Part shown: piece after piece, positions 15,021 through 22,720 of the stretch
How the letters are laid out: the number at the start of each line of letters is the position of its first letter
Numbering within the stretch: position 1 is the first letter of the stretch
Program-made: the position numbers and the translations under genes
Source: a virus
Reading direction: 5' to 3' (one strand)
DNA: 29,072 bases
IMG/VR virus record: IMGVR_UViG_3300017527_000194
Span: 1-29,072 of that record
Notes under the pieces: model-generated
The model's database searches: none
Seen by the model: only the letters and a program-made list of their open reading frames with translations
Told to the model about the DNA's origin: nothing

Positions 15021-15590
15021 ATGGGCTGGACTTACCATCAAAAACCCAATAATGTAACAGAATGGTTTAAAGAATCCCTTACATGGGAAAATGAAAAGAA
15101 GAAAAATACCTGTATAAAAACGGCTATTAAATTTAAAGAAGCCTATGCCGCTGTGGAAACTGTAGATAAAGAAACTGGTGAGCGTTACGTATGGGCCGCT
15201 TGTTTCATGCTTAACTATACAAGAGAAGATTACTATAACTTTGGCTATAAGGATATGAGCGAAGACATGGGGCCAAATATCAGCAATTGCCCTGCTTCCA
15301 TCCTGGATCTTTTGACTCCTGTAGAAGAGCATCCTATTTCCGAAGAGTCAAAGAAATGGGCCAATGCTTGGAGAGAACGCTGTAGGAAAAATCTGGCTGT
15401 ACCTAAGATCAAGTTCGGAGACAAGATTGAATTTCATCAAAAGCTCTATGGTGTTCCTGACGATTGCAGAGTCTTTGAGAAGGTGCGCTACGGACGCAGA
15501 CGGAATGTTTTTAAGTCTGCTACTGGCTATCTCATTCGCTTATCAAAGTCTACTTTAACTGGTTACGGATACAAACTACTGGAGAATTAA
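15021..15590 (+). CDS. Conserved phage protein, possibly DUF6927-like
   Basis: 189 residues. It opens with MGWTYHQKPNNVTEWFKESL, a start I associate tentatively with the DUF6927 family, and continues with a likely beta sheet (TCIKTAIKFKEAYAAVET, RYVWAACFMLNY). Next is MSEDMGPNISNCPASILDLL, and the basic C-terminus (VRYGRRRNVFKSATGYLIRL) could touch nucleic acid. It is the first gene behind the sigma70-type promoter. Its codons are slightly richer in C and G than those of the late genes. Biochemical function unknown. Confidence 0.65.
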   Translation: MGWTYHQKPNNVTEWFKESLTWENEKKKNTCIKTAIKFKEAYAAVETVDKETGERYVWAACFMLNYTREDYYNFGYKDMSEDMGPNISNCPASILDLLTPVEEHPISEESKKWANAWRERCRKNLAVPKIKFGDKIEFHQKLYGVPDDCRVFEKVRYGRRRNVFKSATGYLIRLSKSTLTGYGYKLLEN

Positions 15591-15591
15591 A

Positions 15592-15855
15592 ATGTATAAA
15601 CCATTAAAGCTAACGAATACCACAATTGCCCTGGAAAGTTTTGATAAGTTTGTTGAAACGTATAATCGCAAATGGGATGAGCCTAAAGAGATCAATAACA
15701 AAACGGCTTTACTTCTTTTGAAAGCCTATGAAGAAGCTGAGAACGTAGTACGTAAAGCGTTCTTTGAAGATACCAAGGATCGCAATTGCCTGGAAAATTG
15801 TATGCTGGTAGGAATCAACTGGCTCCGTGAAATGGTAGCAAAGGAAGGAAAATAA
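15592..15855 (+). CDS. Small helical hypothetical protein
   Basis: 87 residues, one base after the previous stop. Mostly helical (FDKFVETYNRKWDEPKEINN, TALLLLKAYEEAENVVRKAF), with a Cys pair in NCLENC. No recognised family. Co-transcribed with the NADAR and ligase genes. Confidence 0.6.
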   Translation: MYKPLKLTNTTIALESFDKFVETYNRKWDEPKEINNKTALLLLKAYEEAENVVRKAFFEDTKDRNCLENCMLVGINWLREMVAKEGK

Positions 15856-15856
15856 A

Positions 15857-16153
15857 ATGGAACGTACACGTACAATGTCTCAATATACGGTTGACATAGA
15901 TCTGTTAAAGGTCATGGAATTAGATTCTAAACATGAAGATGATAGGGATTGGGATAATACTCTTTTTCATCATGTAGATAAAATTAAAGGCGTTACGATG
16001 TGGTACAAGTATTCTTATGAAATATTTAAGTATGAAACAGATTACAATGGACATTTTGGATCTGTTGTTTTCATTAATCTGGATGCTGAATTTGATACTC
16101 CTGAGACTTGGGAAGTTATCGAAAAAACCATCAATGACTACATGGAAAGCTAA
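15857..16153 (+). CDS. Hypothetical protein of the early-type cassette
   Basis: 98 residues, alpha/beta by pattern (MWYKYSYEIFKYET, FGSVVFINLDAEFDTPETW). An internal ATG at 15875 (MSQYTVDIDLLKV) is an alternative start. Stop and next ATG overlap (TAATG), so it is coupled to the NADAR gene. Function unknown. Confidence 0.6.
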   Translation: MERTRTMSQYTVDIDLLKVMELDSKHEDDRDWDNTLFHHVDKIKGVTMWYKYSYEIFKYETDYNGHFGSVVFINLDAEFDTPETWEVIEKTINDYMES

Positions 16154-16611
16154 TGGATATCGGAAGCAAAAAAGGATACCCTTCAAGTGCATTGTCAAAC
16201 TTCTCTCCTCATCCGTTTTACTTTGAGGGAATTTACTGTGCAAGCATGGAAGGGCTTTTACAAGCGTTTAAGTTCAAAGACACAAACGTACAGATAGTTG
16301 TTTGTGAGCTTGTAGGGTTGAAAGCCAAGTACAGAGGGAAGAAGAGAAACAAAGCCTGGAAGAGTAGACAAACTCTCTGGTGGATGCATCAAGAATACAA
16401 AAGAGATAGTGACGAATACCAAGAACTTTTGAATAGGGCTTTTGATGCTCTGGCTAAAAATAAAAAATTTCAGAAAGCTCTGCTTGCTACTGGAAATGCT
16501 GTATTGAAACATAGTATCGGAAGCAGGGATATGCGACACACAGTTTTGACTAGAAGTGAATTTTGTTCACGTCTTACGAAAATAAGAGAAAAATTAAAGG
16601 GAGAAAAATAA
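16153..16611 (+). CDS. NADAR (YbiA-like) family protein
   Basis: 152 residues. The NADAR signature is clear: LSNFSPHPFYFEGIYCASME followed by GLLQAFKF near residues 14-41, then YRGKKRNKAW and the late CSRLTKIREKLK. Family members are N-glycosidases or ADP-ribose-linked hydrolases; some remove ADP-ribose from guanine bases in DNA and so reverse DarT-type modification, others act on riboflavin intermediates. In a phage, de-modification of DNA or NAD-linked counter-defence is the likeliest role. The direct coupling to DNA ligase (TAATG) is suggestive of DNA or NAD metabolism, but the substrate is not shown by the sequence. Confidence 0.85.
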   Translation: MDIGSKKGYPSSALSNFSPHPFYFEGIYCASMEGLLQAFKFKDTNVQIVVCELVGLKAKYRGKKRNKAWKSRQTLWWMHQEYKRDSDEYQELLNRAFDALAKNKKFQKALLATGNAVLKHSIGSRDMRHTVLTRSEFCSRLTKIREKLKGEK

Positions 16612-17972
16612 TGATATATGAAATCATCAAAGACCTAGAAGCCGAATCAAGTAAAAATTCTAAACTTGAAATACTGAAAGCAAACATCGACAATGACTTG
16701 CTCCGTCAGTTCTTTCTAATGGCATTAAATCCACATATGACATTTGGCATTAAGAAGATTCCTGATTATTCACCGAAAGTAGCTATTGGATCATTTCTAG
16801 GTGAAGCAATGCAAGGTCTAGATCAATTAGCCAATCGTGAAATTACAGGTAACGCAGCTATCGAACATTTGCGTCAAATTTTAAATAGCTGTTCGGCTGA
16901 ACATGCTGACCTCATTTGCCGTGTTATCACCAAAGAAACAAGATGCGGTGTGTCTTATAAAACTATTAACAAAGTCTGGAAAAAACTGATTCCTGTCACT
17001 CCATATATGCGGTGTGCTTCTGCAAATGATAAGAACTATGCTCGTATCAATTATCCTGCAATCGTGGAAAAGAAAGCAAATGGCGTGTTCCTGAATACCA
17101 TTGTACGCAATGGTCAGGTTGAAATTCAATCACGTAACGGCAAAGTTCTAGAATTATATAATTGTCTTGATAGTGATTTGTTAAAATTGACTGTAGACGA
17201 TTTCGTAATTCATGGTGAAGGTCTTGTTTTAAAAGAAGGTCGAAAAATTGACGATGAGGATGCGTTTCTTGATCGTAAGACTGGCAATGGTATAATCAAT
17301 AAAGCCATTCAAGGTACTATCTCAGTAGAAGAAGCAAACCGTATCGTGATTGAATGTTGGGATATTGTTGAATATGATAAATGGATTGAAGGTAAACAGG
17401 ATGCTGTTTATCAAAGACGATTTGATTTCTTATGTAAGCTGGTAAGGTCAGGCTCCGAAAAACTAACGATCATAGAAAATCGTGTAGTTAATAATTTTGG
17501 GGAAGCAGCAAAATACTACAATGAATTACTACAACGTGGAGAAGAAGGGGCTGTACTCAAAAACTTTAGTGGTATTTGGAAAGACCATACTTCTCCGAAT
17601 CAGGTTAAAATGAAGGTCAAAGATCCTGCTGATTTATTGTGTGTCGGTACATACGCACACAAACAAACAAGCGTCAAACGTGGCAAGAAAACCATCGACA
17701 CTAGTAATTGGATTGGTGGTCTGATTCTTGAGTCTTCGGATGGTATCATTAAAGTTAGAACAGGGTCAGGTTTGGTTGACGCAGATCGTGAAAAAGATCC
17801 TAGTGAATTTATCGGTAAGATTATTGAACTTGAGTATAATGAAATTACGGATGATAAATCAACAGGTCAGAAATCTCTGTTTCTGCCAATCTTTGTAGAT
17901 GTTCGTGAAGACAAAGACGAAGCAGACGATTACGAAACTATCTTGGAAAGGTCAACTGTAGGTAGGAAGTAA
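16611..17972 (+). CDS. 30: ATP-dependent DNA ligase, T4 gp30 type
   Basis: 453 residues from ATG at 16611, which overlaps the NADAR stop; a longer frame from 16563 would only add NADAR-overlapping codons. Colinear with T4 ligase: LTGNAAIE-like ITGNAAIEHLRQIL, CGVSYKTINKVWKKLIP, the nucleotidyl-lysine region EKKANGVF (K155), DFVIHGEGLVL, NGIINKAIQGTISVEEA, EEGAVLKN and the MKVKDPADLLCVG segment. It seals nicks in replication and repair. The usual K-x-D-G is K-A-N-G here, an Asp to Asn change next to the catalytic Lys that may be tolerated. Confidence 0.93.
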   Translation: MIYEIIKDLEAESSKNSKLEILKANIDNDLLRQFFLMALNPHMTFGIKKIPDYSPKVAIGSFLGEAMQGLDQLANREITGNAAIEHLRQILNSCSAEHADLICRVITKETRCGVSYKTINKVWKKLIPVTPYMRCASANDKNYARINYPAIVEKKANGVFLNTIVRNGQVEIQSRNGKVLELYNCLDSDLLKLTVDDFVIHGEGLVLKEGRKIDDEDAFLDRKTGNGIINKAIQGTISVEEANRIVIECWDIVEYDKWIEGKQDAVYQRRFDFLCKLVRSGSEKLTIIENRVVNNFGEAAKYYNELLQRGEEGAVLKNFSGIWKDHTSPNQVKMKVKDPADLLCVGTYAHKQTSVKRGKKTIDTSNWIGGLILESSDGIIKVRTGSGLVDADREKDPSEFIGKIIELEYNEITDDKSTGQKSLFLPIFVDVREDKDEADDYETILERSTVGRK

Positions 17973-17988
17973 AGGAAGGATAAATAAC

Positions 17989-18183
17989 ATGAGTTACATA
18001 GAAGAATATTATAAGGTAAGAGACTATACTGATCGTCATGGAGATCAATGGGAAGAATGGATGGGTGAAGATGCTCTTGACTTCTTTTGCTCTGATTGTG
18101 GTACTCTTCTTTCTTTAGATGGTATAGGTGGGATTTGCCAGGAATGTGAAGAAGCATTTGAAAAACTTTGGGGAGAAGAATAA
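17989..18183 (+). CDS. Small zinc-ribbon protein
   Basis: 64 residues with a GGAAGGA ribosome site. Two Cys pairs, FCSDCG and ICQECE, about 18 residues apart, form a probable zinc ribbon; the N-terminal half is acidic and aromatic (DQWEEWMGEDALDFF). Stop and next start overlap (TAATG). Likely a small regulator or adaptor; target unknown. Confidence 0.7.
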   Translation: MSYIEEYYKVRDYTDRHGDQWEEWMGEDALDFFCSDCGTLLSLDGIGGICQECEEAFEKLWGEE

Positions 18184-18383
18184 TGAAATTATACGGAATG
18201 GAAATTTCTAAAAATAGAATATCAGAAGACGAAATAGAAATTACCGCAGATGGTAAATATGTAGGTAATATTTTTTTGGGATGGTTACGTCTTGGTGGAA
18301 TGGGCTGGACGTTACATGGAATTTCAAGGACGTTCAAAACTCAAAAAGAAGCTATTAAGCGTTTACTACAATTAGAAACATGA
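18183..18383 (+). CDS. Small hypothetical protein, last gene of cassette
   Basis: 66 residues from ATG at 18183. It begins MKLYGMEISKNRIS, then EIEITADGKYVGNIF and GMGWTLHGISRTFKTQKEA, a small beta-beta-alpha pattern. Its TGA stop is the first base triplet before a strong hairpin, good evidence that TGA is a true stop in this genome. Function unknown. Confidence 0.65.
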   Translation: MKLYGMEISKNRISEDEIEITADGKYVGNIFLGWLRLGGMGWTLHGISRTFKTQKEAIKRLLQLET

Positions 18384-18412
18384 AAGGGGATGCTCGTCCA
18401 ACATCCCCTTTC
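18382..18412. terminator. Strong hairpin terminator between convergent operons
   Basis: GAAAGGGGATG (18382-18392) pairs perfectly with CATCCCCTTTC (18402-18412), an 11-bp stem with a 9-base loop. On the minus strand the same stem applies, so it can serve both converging operons. The following T-run is weak (CTTTC only). Confidence 0.75.
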
Positions 18413-18423
18413 GCTCCTCTTCG

Positions 18424-18457
18424 CATGGGAAGGGCTTCTTCACTACCACATCCCATG
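18424..18457. terminator. Second hairpin in the convergent gap
   Basis: CATGGGA (18424-18430) pairs with TCCCATG (18451-18457) around a 20-base loop. Together with the hairpin at 18382 it may give bidirectional termination for the minus-strand operon ending at 18484. No T-tract follows directly. Confidence 0.45.
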
Positions 18458-18483
18458 ACTTCCTCATTACTATTTATATTTTC

Positions 18484-19167
18484 TTAACTGAAAATTCCTA
18501 CTGTTTGATCTTTTTTATCTTCCACTTCTAAATCTTTTAATCTTGGTAGATCGGCAACGCCAAATTTCTTGTTTATTTTCTTTACTTGATCATCAGTTAA
18601 TATTTTAATTACTTTCATTGCTCCGCTAATCAACCATGCTCCAGTCATATTAGGATTTGTCTTATATGTATAATGACCACCTTTAGGTATTTGATCGGTT
18701 ATCTGTGCAGTTCTCGCAAGGATCTTCCCTGCTTTAGTTCTCTTCGCTCTTTTCTCTGCTTCTGCTTGCCAGTTTACATCTGCTGGTACTAGTACTTCTG
18801 CCCAAACTTGATTATCAGGTCTATAATCTGGAGCTTTCAATTTATTATTAGACTTACCACCAATATGTGTAGCTATAGGCATATTACCTGAGTGCCAGCC
18901 TGGTCTAAAAGCAAGAGCGCCTATTTTAGATTTTACTTTCCCACTTGCCAGTAGTGATCCAACATCGGCTTCAATCCATTTGCCTATAGGTATTTTGTCT
19001 TTCGCATTAACAAATAAAGGAAATAAACTTCCACCTTTTCTTATAAAAAGTTTATATGCCTTGACTGTTTTTTTAGGAACTGTAGTTAAAGGATTAACTT
19101 TTTCGTTTATATCTAGAAAATGATTACTATCATAATCTTCTGTATGTAAATAATTTTTAAATTTCAT
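18484..19167 (-). CDS. Tagged protein with conserved phage/polyvalent-type domain
   Basis: 227 residues. Start MKFKNYLHTE resembles the shared tag (Glu one residue later than usual). The body has strong motifs: VKAYKLFIRKGGSLFPLFVN, IGKWIEADVG, KSKIGALAFRPGWHSGNMP, ATHIGGK, NQVWAEVLVPADVNWQ, and IPKGGHYTYKTNPNMTGAWL. I recall the same series of motifs in large phage and mobile-element polyvalent proteins, delivered with DNA, but not an assigned activity. The conserved His, Arg and Trp residues look enzymatic. It is the last gene of the minus-strand operon. A packaged effector is inferred from the tag plus this domain. Confidence 0.75.
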   Translation of the reverse strand: MKFKNYLHTEDYDSNHFLDINEKVNPLTTVPKKTVKAYKLFIRKGGSLFPLFVNAKDKIPIGKWIEADVGSLLASGKVKSKIGALAFRPGWHSGNMPIATHIGGKSNNKLKAPDYRPDNQVWAEVLVPADVNWQAEAEKRAKRTKAGKILARTAQITDQIPKGGHYTYKTNPNMTGAWLISGAMKVIKILTDDQVKKINKKFGVADLPRLKDLEVEDKKDQTVGIFS

Positions 19168-19418
19168 AATTTTAACTTACCTTTTTTAGTAGTTCGTTTT
19201 TTTCGATAGTACCAAATATTTCCGTAGCCACCAGATGATCTAACAGGTACAAATTCAGTAGGAGTATAACTAGGAGCAGGAGAATTAAAATCTAACTTAG
19301 GATAACAAGGAGTACGATGGTGGATCTGCTTTAACTCTCCTCCGCAAGTGCAAGGATGGTGAAGTTTAAGAAAATGATCATAAAACTTTTTACATTTCTT
19401 ACACTTGTATTCGTACAT
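19164..19418 (-). CDS. Small zinc-ribbon protein, FmdB-like start
   Basis: 84 residues. YEYKCKKCKKFYDHFLKL and then HPCTCGGELK form a C-x2-C ... C-x-C zinc ribbon like that of FmdB-type regulators. The C-terminal half is Pro/Ser-rich, then basic (RKKRTTKKGKLKL). No tag. Stop overlaps the next start (ATGA). Probably a small DNA- or protein-binding factor; the basic tail fits nucleic acid. Confidence 0.7.
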   Translation of the reverse strand: MYEYKCKKCKKFYDHFLKLHHPCTCGGELKQIHHRTPCYPKLDFNSPAPSYTPTEFVPVRSSGGYGNIWYYRKKRTTKKGKLKL

Positions 19419-19425
19419 TTCTCCT

Positions 19426-19647
19426 CTATTTAATCATTTTTTGAACAGCTATAGATATTTCCCCTTGTTTATCCATTGACAGATTTTTGAATTCTTTAAT
19501 TTTCATAAGTTGATTATAAATCTGATCTACTAATTTGTTTCCACCTTTGCCATATTTTTTATCTAAGTCGCTTTTCATGCTAGCGGCTCTTCTACTCATA
19601 ATACCTTCGTCAATTTTTTTATCTATCTTATCTAAGATCTCACTCAT
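19426..19647 (-). CDS. Tagged small helical protein
   Basis: 73 residues. Tag MSEILDKIDKKIDE, with I-D-E before Gly, followed by a basic helical body (SRRAASMKSDLDKKYGKGG, KLVDQIYNQLMKIKEF). ATG overlaps the end of the upstream gene. No recognised family; cargo status inferred from the tag. Confidence 0.7.
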   Translation of the reverse strand: MSEILDKIDKKIDEGIMSRRAASMKSDLDKKYGKGGNKLVDQIYNQLMKIKEFKNLSMDKQGEISIAVQKMIK

Positions 19648-20134
19648 ATATCCCTCTCAACCGTTTTTCAAACGGAGTCATTAATTGAATATCTTCTTTC
19701 TTAAACGGATTCTTTTTCTTTTTCTTCTTACCATTCTTCTTCGGCTCTTCCTCTTCCTCTGGAGGATCTTCTTCTTCTTCCTCTTCTGGAGGTGGTTTCT
19801 CTTCTTCTGGAGGTGGTTCCTCTTCTTCTGGTGGAGGATTAGCTTTATCAGGATCATCGTCTTGAGCTTGTTCGGGTGGGATCTCCTGTTTGGTCTTAAC
19901 TGGTTTTGTTTCTTTATCTACACTACCCCATTTTTTCTTCTTATCTCGTAGATCCGCTACTGTAGCGTCATTAGCGTCATTCTCTTCTTTACTTTTCATT
20001 GCTTCTAACGCTTTATTAATTATCTCTATATATCGTTTGACCTTTTCAGAAGCATAATCTCCATCTACTTCTGGTTCTGGTAGATCTAAAGCTTTAGATA
20101 CCGCATCTTCATTTATAAATTTTTCTAGTCTCAT
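19640..20134 (-). CDS. Tagged protein with Pro/Glu repeats and basic end
   Basis: 164 residues. Tag MRLEKFINE, with I-N-E before Asp. After a helical stretch (KVKRYIEIINKALEAMKS) comes a repetitive section of PPPEEE units (about 100-132), then a Lys run (KKNGKKKKKKNPFKKED). Proline-glutamate repeats form extended acidic rods, as in core or scaffold proteins. Both ends overlap neighbouring genes by ATGA junctions. An internal core or spacer protein is possible. Confidence 0.7.
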   Translation of the reverse strand: MRLEKFINEDAVSKALDLPEPEVDGDYASEKVKRYIEIINKALEAMKSKEENDANDATVADLRDKKKKWGSVDKETKPVKTKQEIPPEQAQDDDPDKANPPPEEEEPPPEEEKPPPEEEEEEDPPEEEEEPKKNGKKKKKKNPFKKEDIQLMTPFEKRLRGIYE

Positions 20135-20850
20135 TTTAAAACACTCCCTTGTGTGCCTTTGCCTGGAACGTGAGTAGGAGTTCTAAAAGTTACCATTTGT
20201 GTGCCACCTAATTTACGTGGCTTTTCACTTCGCATGAAAACTTTACCTCCAGAGTCGATTGCAATTGAGCTTACTCTTCCTCCACCGTTGTTATCATTTC
20301 TAGTCAAAACTCTTACAGACCAACCACTACCCAATGTTTCAATATAAAAATTCTTTTTAGACATAACTTCTTTTGCTTCTTTCGCTTTCGGATTTTTATC
20401 AGTAGCGGCATCGGCAATGTTTCTAATTTTATCTTGAACTTCTGGAGAGTTTGGTTTTAAGTAAACTATTTTATCTAGTCCTTTTTTCTTTAGAAATGAT
20501 TTTACTTTTTTAGCGGCTTTAGCTACATCGAAGTCACCTTTAAATCCATCCCAAGGCAACATCTTGTAAAGCTCAGAGCTACCAAACATCCATTTAGTTC
20601 TAGCTTGTTTAATGTTTACTTCCTTACCAGATAACTTACCAATCCATCCTTGACCTTTAGGTTTGACATCCCAACCGCTTCCAGCATATCTATTTTCCTC
20701 AAAGTCAAGTCCAGCGGCTTGTAATGCTCTAACCATTTTAGCTTCAAACTTTTTTCCGACTTTACCCCAATCTTCTACAGTCTTTTCGTCAAGTTCTCCA
20801 TCTATAATGTCTAGGTCTTCATATTCCTCTAAATGTTGTTTGAATTTCAT
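20131..20850 (-). CDS. Tagged protein with possible nuclease-like domain
   Basis: 239 residues. Tag MKFKQHLEE, with L-E-E before Tyr. Residues 30-85 read GKKFEAKMVRALQAAGLDFE, then YAGSGWDVKPKG and GKEVNIKQARTKW. The order helix with Glu, then Asp on a strand, then a strand ending in Lys resembles PD-(D/E)xK nucleases, although the E-x-K position is N-I-K. The C-terminal part is beta-rich (WSVRVLTRND, GGRVSSIAIDSGG, GGTQMVTFRTP). A head-delivered nuclease would make biological sense but is inference. Overlaps the next gene by ATGA. Confidence 0.7.
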   Translation of the reverse strand: MKFKQHLEEYEDLDIIDGELDEKTVEDWGKVGKKFEAKMVRALQAAGLDFEENRYAGSGWDVKPKGQGWIGKLSGKEVNIKQARTKWMFGSSELYKMLPWDGFKGDFDVAKAAKKVKSFLKKKGLDKIVYLKPNSPEVQDKIRNIADAATDKNPKAKEAKEVMSKKNFYIETLGSGWSVRVLTRNDNNGGGRVSSIAIDSGGKVFMRSEKPRKLGGTQMVTFRTPTHVPGKGTQGSVLK

Positions 20851-21056
20851 TTTGAATATTCCGATTCGCCTTTTTTAATTTTAATTGTATCTCCATCAGA
20901 TAAAGTAGAAGACCAATCCATAAGAAGACCTTTAATACCTCTATTGTCTTTTACGAATTCACTAGCTAGTTCTCCACCTTTATTTGATAAAGTTACCCAA
21001 AACCCTCTTAGCATTTTTCCTTCATTAAGGAATTTGTCAATTTTTTCTATAGTCAT
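20847..21056 (-). CDS. Tagged small protein
   Basis: 69 residues. Tag MTIEKIDKFLNE, with L-N-E before Gly, an ideal T4-type cleavage motif. The remainder (RGFWVTLSNKGGELASEFVK, then SDGDTIKIKKGESEYSK) looks like a small beta domain. The stop overlaps the start of the next gene. No family recognised. Confidence 0.7.
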   Translation of the reverse strand: MTIEKIDKFLNEGKMLRGFWVTLSNKGGELASEFVKDNRGIKGLLMDWSSTLSDGDTIKIKKGESEYSK

Positions 21057-21064
21057 TATTTCTC

Positions 21065-21535
21065 CTATGCGTACCAGCTTTGATATTTAGGTTTACCATC
21101 CCATAAAGAAGTCCATCCATACTTAGATGGAAGATAAGGTTCACCATTACTCATACCAATTCTTTTAGTAACTGCTGGCCCTGTGAATTTTCCTTTTTTT
21201 GGAGTTGACTCACCACTCATAAATCCAGTCTCTTTAATTTTTCCTGCAATCGGTCTTACCTTTACTGACTTTCCAGTTTTGGTAAGTGCTGTAACCTGAT
21301 ACCAATCTATGTTAGTTTGATCATAACCCCATGAGTTATAGAATATATCTCCAACTTTTACAGGCGAATCAGCTTGCATGGACTTTGCCATTTTACTAGA
21401 TTTCTTTGGTTTACTATCACCTCTAATTGTAGTGAACCCTTTAAAATCTTTTGGAACTTTTCCTCTTTTTTTCAAAAGATCTATATCAGCTTGAGTCAAT
21501 TCAGTCAAGTATTTTTCTACTAAATTTTCAGTCAT
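21065..21535 (-). CDS. Tagged protein with conserved SWGYDQTN domain
   Basis: 156 residues. Tag MTENLVEKYLTE, with L-T-E before Leu. After a Lys-rich linker a compact domain follows: VGDIFYNSWGYDQTNIDWYQ, VTALTKTGKSVKVRPI, then a C-terminal YLPSKYGWTSLWDGKPKYQS. I have seen this SWGYDQTN domain in phage and mobile-element proteins without an assigned activity. It sits between the holin-like gene and the other tagged genes of the operon. Cargo status is inferred. Confidence 0.75.
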   Translation of the reverse strand: MTENLVEKYLTELTQADIDLLKKRGKVPKDFKGFTTIRGDSKPKKSSKMAKSMQADSPVKVGDIFYNSWGYDQTNIDWYQVTALTKTGKSVKVRPIAGKIKETGFMSGESTPKKGKFTGPAVTKRIGMSNGEPYLPSKYGWTSLWDGKPKYQSWYA

Positions 21536-21546
21536 AATTTTTCTCC

Positions 21547-22272
21547 TTAAATTACAATCTTATCGTCCATCTTTGTTCTATCTGCTCCTTTGAGTTCCAT
21601 AATAGTCTTTGCCATACGTCTATCACCAAACCACCATGTTACACAAGATACAGTTAGATAAATTACTATGGAAGTAGTGTCTTGAAAAATTTCCATTGCT
21701 TGAGTAGCAGTAATTTCAGTTCCACTATTTTGCATTATTTTCCATGCCATGAGTGTAACCCATGTAGTTACACCACATAGATACACGGTTAATGACGGTC
21801 TAATCATTCCTTTAATGAAGTCAACAAATCCGAATAGAAAAGAAATTAATGTAGCTACTGGAACTGTGAATAATTTCCAAGAAAGGAATTTGCGTTCCTT
21901 TGCAGGAATTATAGTTCCGTCTTTTGTTGTCTTTTCACTACTACTCCAAGTAAACAGATGACCTTCAATATTTAAGAGATTATCAATCCACTTGTTACTG
22001 AATAGTAATTTGTTTCCTTCTTTAAGACTTTGCATATAGGCATCCGAATCTTTAAGATCAATTGCCCCTTCTACTTGAGATTGAGTTATTTTGATATTGG
22101 CTTTTGCTTCCATTATCATAGCTTCTGTTTCCGCTGTAATAACTGCAATCTCATGTGCTTGATTTGCTACTTGTATTTCTTTTTGTAATCTAGCATGTTT
22201 CAGTTTGAACCAACCACCGACTACATTACCTATTAAACCTGTCACGCCACCTAATATAGTTTCTAATAACAT
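21547..22272 (-). CDS. Holin-like membrane protein (3TM holin type)
   Basis: 241 residues. A hydrophobic, Gly-rich N-terminus (LGGVTGLIGNVVGGWF) is followed by a helical coiled-coil-like segment (about 22-85), then three likely membrane helices at about 131-151, 158-178 and 198-216, ending in WWFGDRRMAK, a pattern typical of 3TM holins of phages and gene transfer agents. Such proteins open the inner membrane at the end of infection. The neighbouring DUF5675 gene and the coiled-coil/TM gene make up a lysis-type cassette. Confidence 0.75.
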   Translation of the reverse strand: MLLETILGGVTGLIGNVVGGWFKLKHARLQKEIQVANQAHEIAVITAETEAMIMEAKANIKITQSQVEGAIDLKDSDAYMQSLKEGNKLLFSNKWIDNLLNIEGHLFTWSSSEKTTKDGTIIPAKERKFLSWKLFTVPVATLISFLFGFVDFIKGMIRPSLTVYLCGVTTWVTLMAWKIMQNSGTEITATQAMEIFQDTTSIVIYLTVSCVTWWFGDRRMAKTIMELKGADRTKMDDKIVI

Positions 22273-22284
22273 AACATCCTCCTT

Positions 22285-22710
22285 CTACTGATTATCACCA
22301 CCTAAAACATTTAATACAAATGGTTTATCATTCATTGCGTGTCTAAACTTTCTTATTGTTACTCTGGAGCTTAGTATTGCTCTTTGCTCTGAAAGGAATC
22401 CATGAACCTTTCCTAGTAAAACACATCCGTTAACGTGAGTCTTGAATCCCTTACTTCTATCTCCAGCCCAATTGCCAGCATGTATAAGGATATAACTCCT
22501 ATTTGGAACCTTTGTTATATGATATGTAGATCCATACTTAGGAGATTGACGAATGACTACATTGTATTCTCCTGATGGTATACATGATATACTTTGCCGA
22601 TTTTCCCTCCAAGGTAATTCTAATGTCTTACATACAAATCCGTCTGTAATTAACATTCCTTCTGTACCTTGATTACTAGTACGTGTCCTTAACAAATATA
22701 CAGTTTTCAT
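22285..22710 (-). CDS. DUF5675 family protein
   Basis: 141 residues with the family pattern: LLRTRTSNQGTEGMLITDGF, CKTLELPWRENRQSISCIPS, GEYNVVI, RSYILIHAGNWAGD and HVNGCVLLGK. The H, G-N and G-C motifs recall cell-wall enzymes of the L,D-transpeptidase type, but the activity of DUF5675 is not established to my knowledge. Its place next to the holin-like gene supports a lysis role. Good AGGAGTGAG ribosome site. Confidence 0.85.
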   Translation of the reverse strand: MKTVYLLRTRTSNQGTEGMLITDGFVCKTLELPWRENRQSISCIPSGEYNVVIRQSPKYGSTYHITKVPNRSYILIHAGNWAGDRSKGFKTHVNGCVLLGKVHGFLSEQRAILSSRVTIRKFRHAMNDKPFVLNVLGGDNQ

Positions 22711-22720
22711 TTCTCACTCC

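Noticed and set aside
15857-16243. Overlapping frames on both strands over the 15857 and 16153 genes
   Set aside because: Out-of-frame shadows of the coupled genes, including the NADAR gene.
18471-18478. Minus-strand TATAAATA in the convergent gap
   Set aside because: It points into the terminator and antisense to the gene at 18183, with no gene to drive; likely chance in AT-rich DNA.
19685-19951. Plus-strand frame encoding a Phe/Leu/Trp-rich peptide
   Set aside because: It is the reverse complement of the Glu/Lys/Pro repeats of the tagged gene at 19640-20134.
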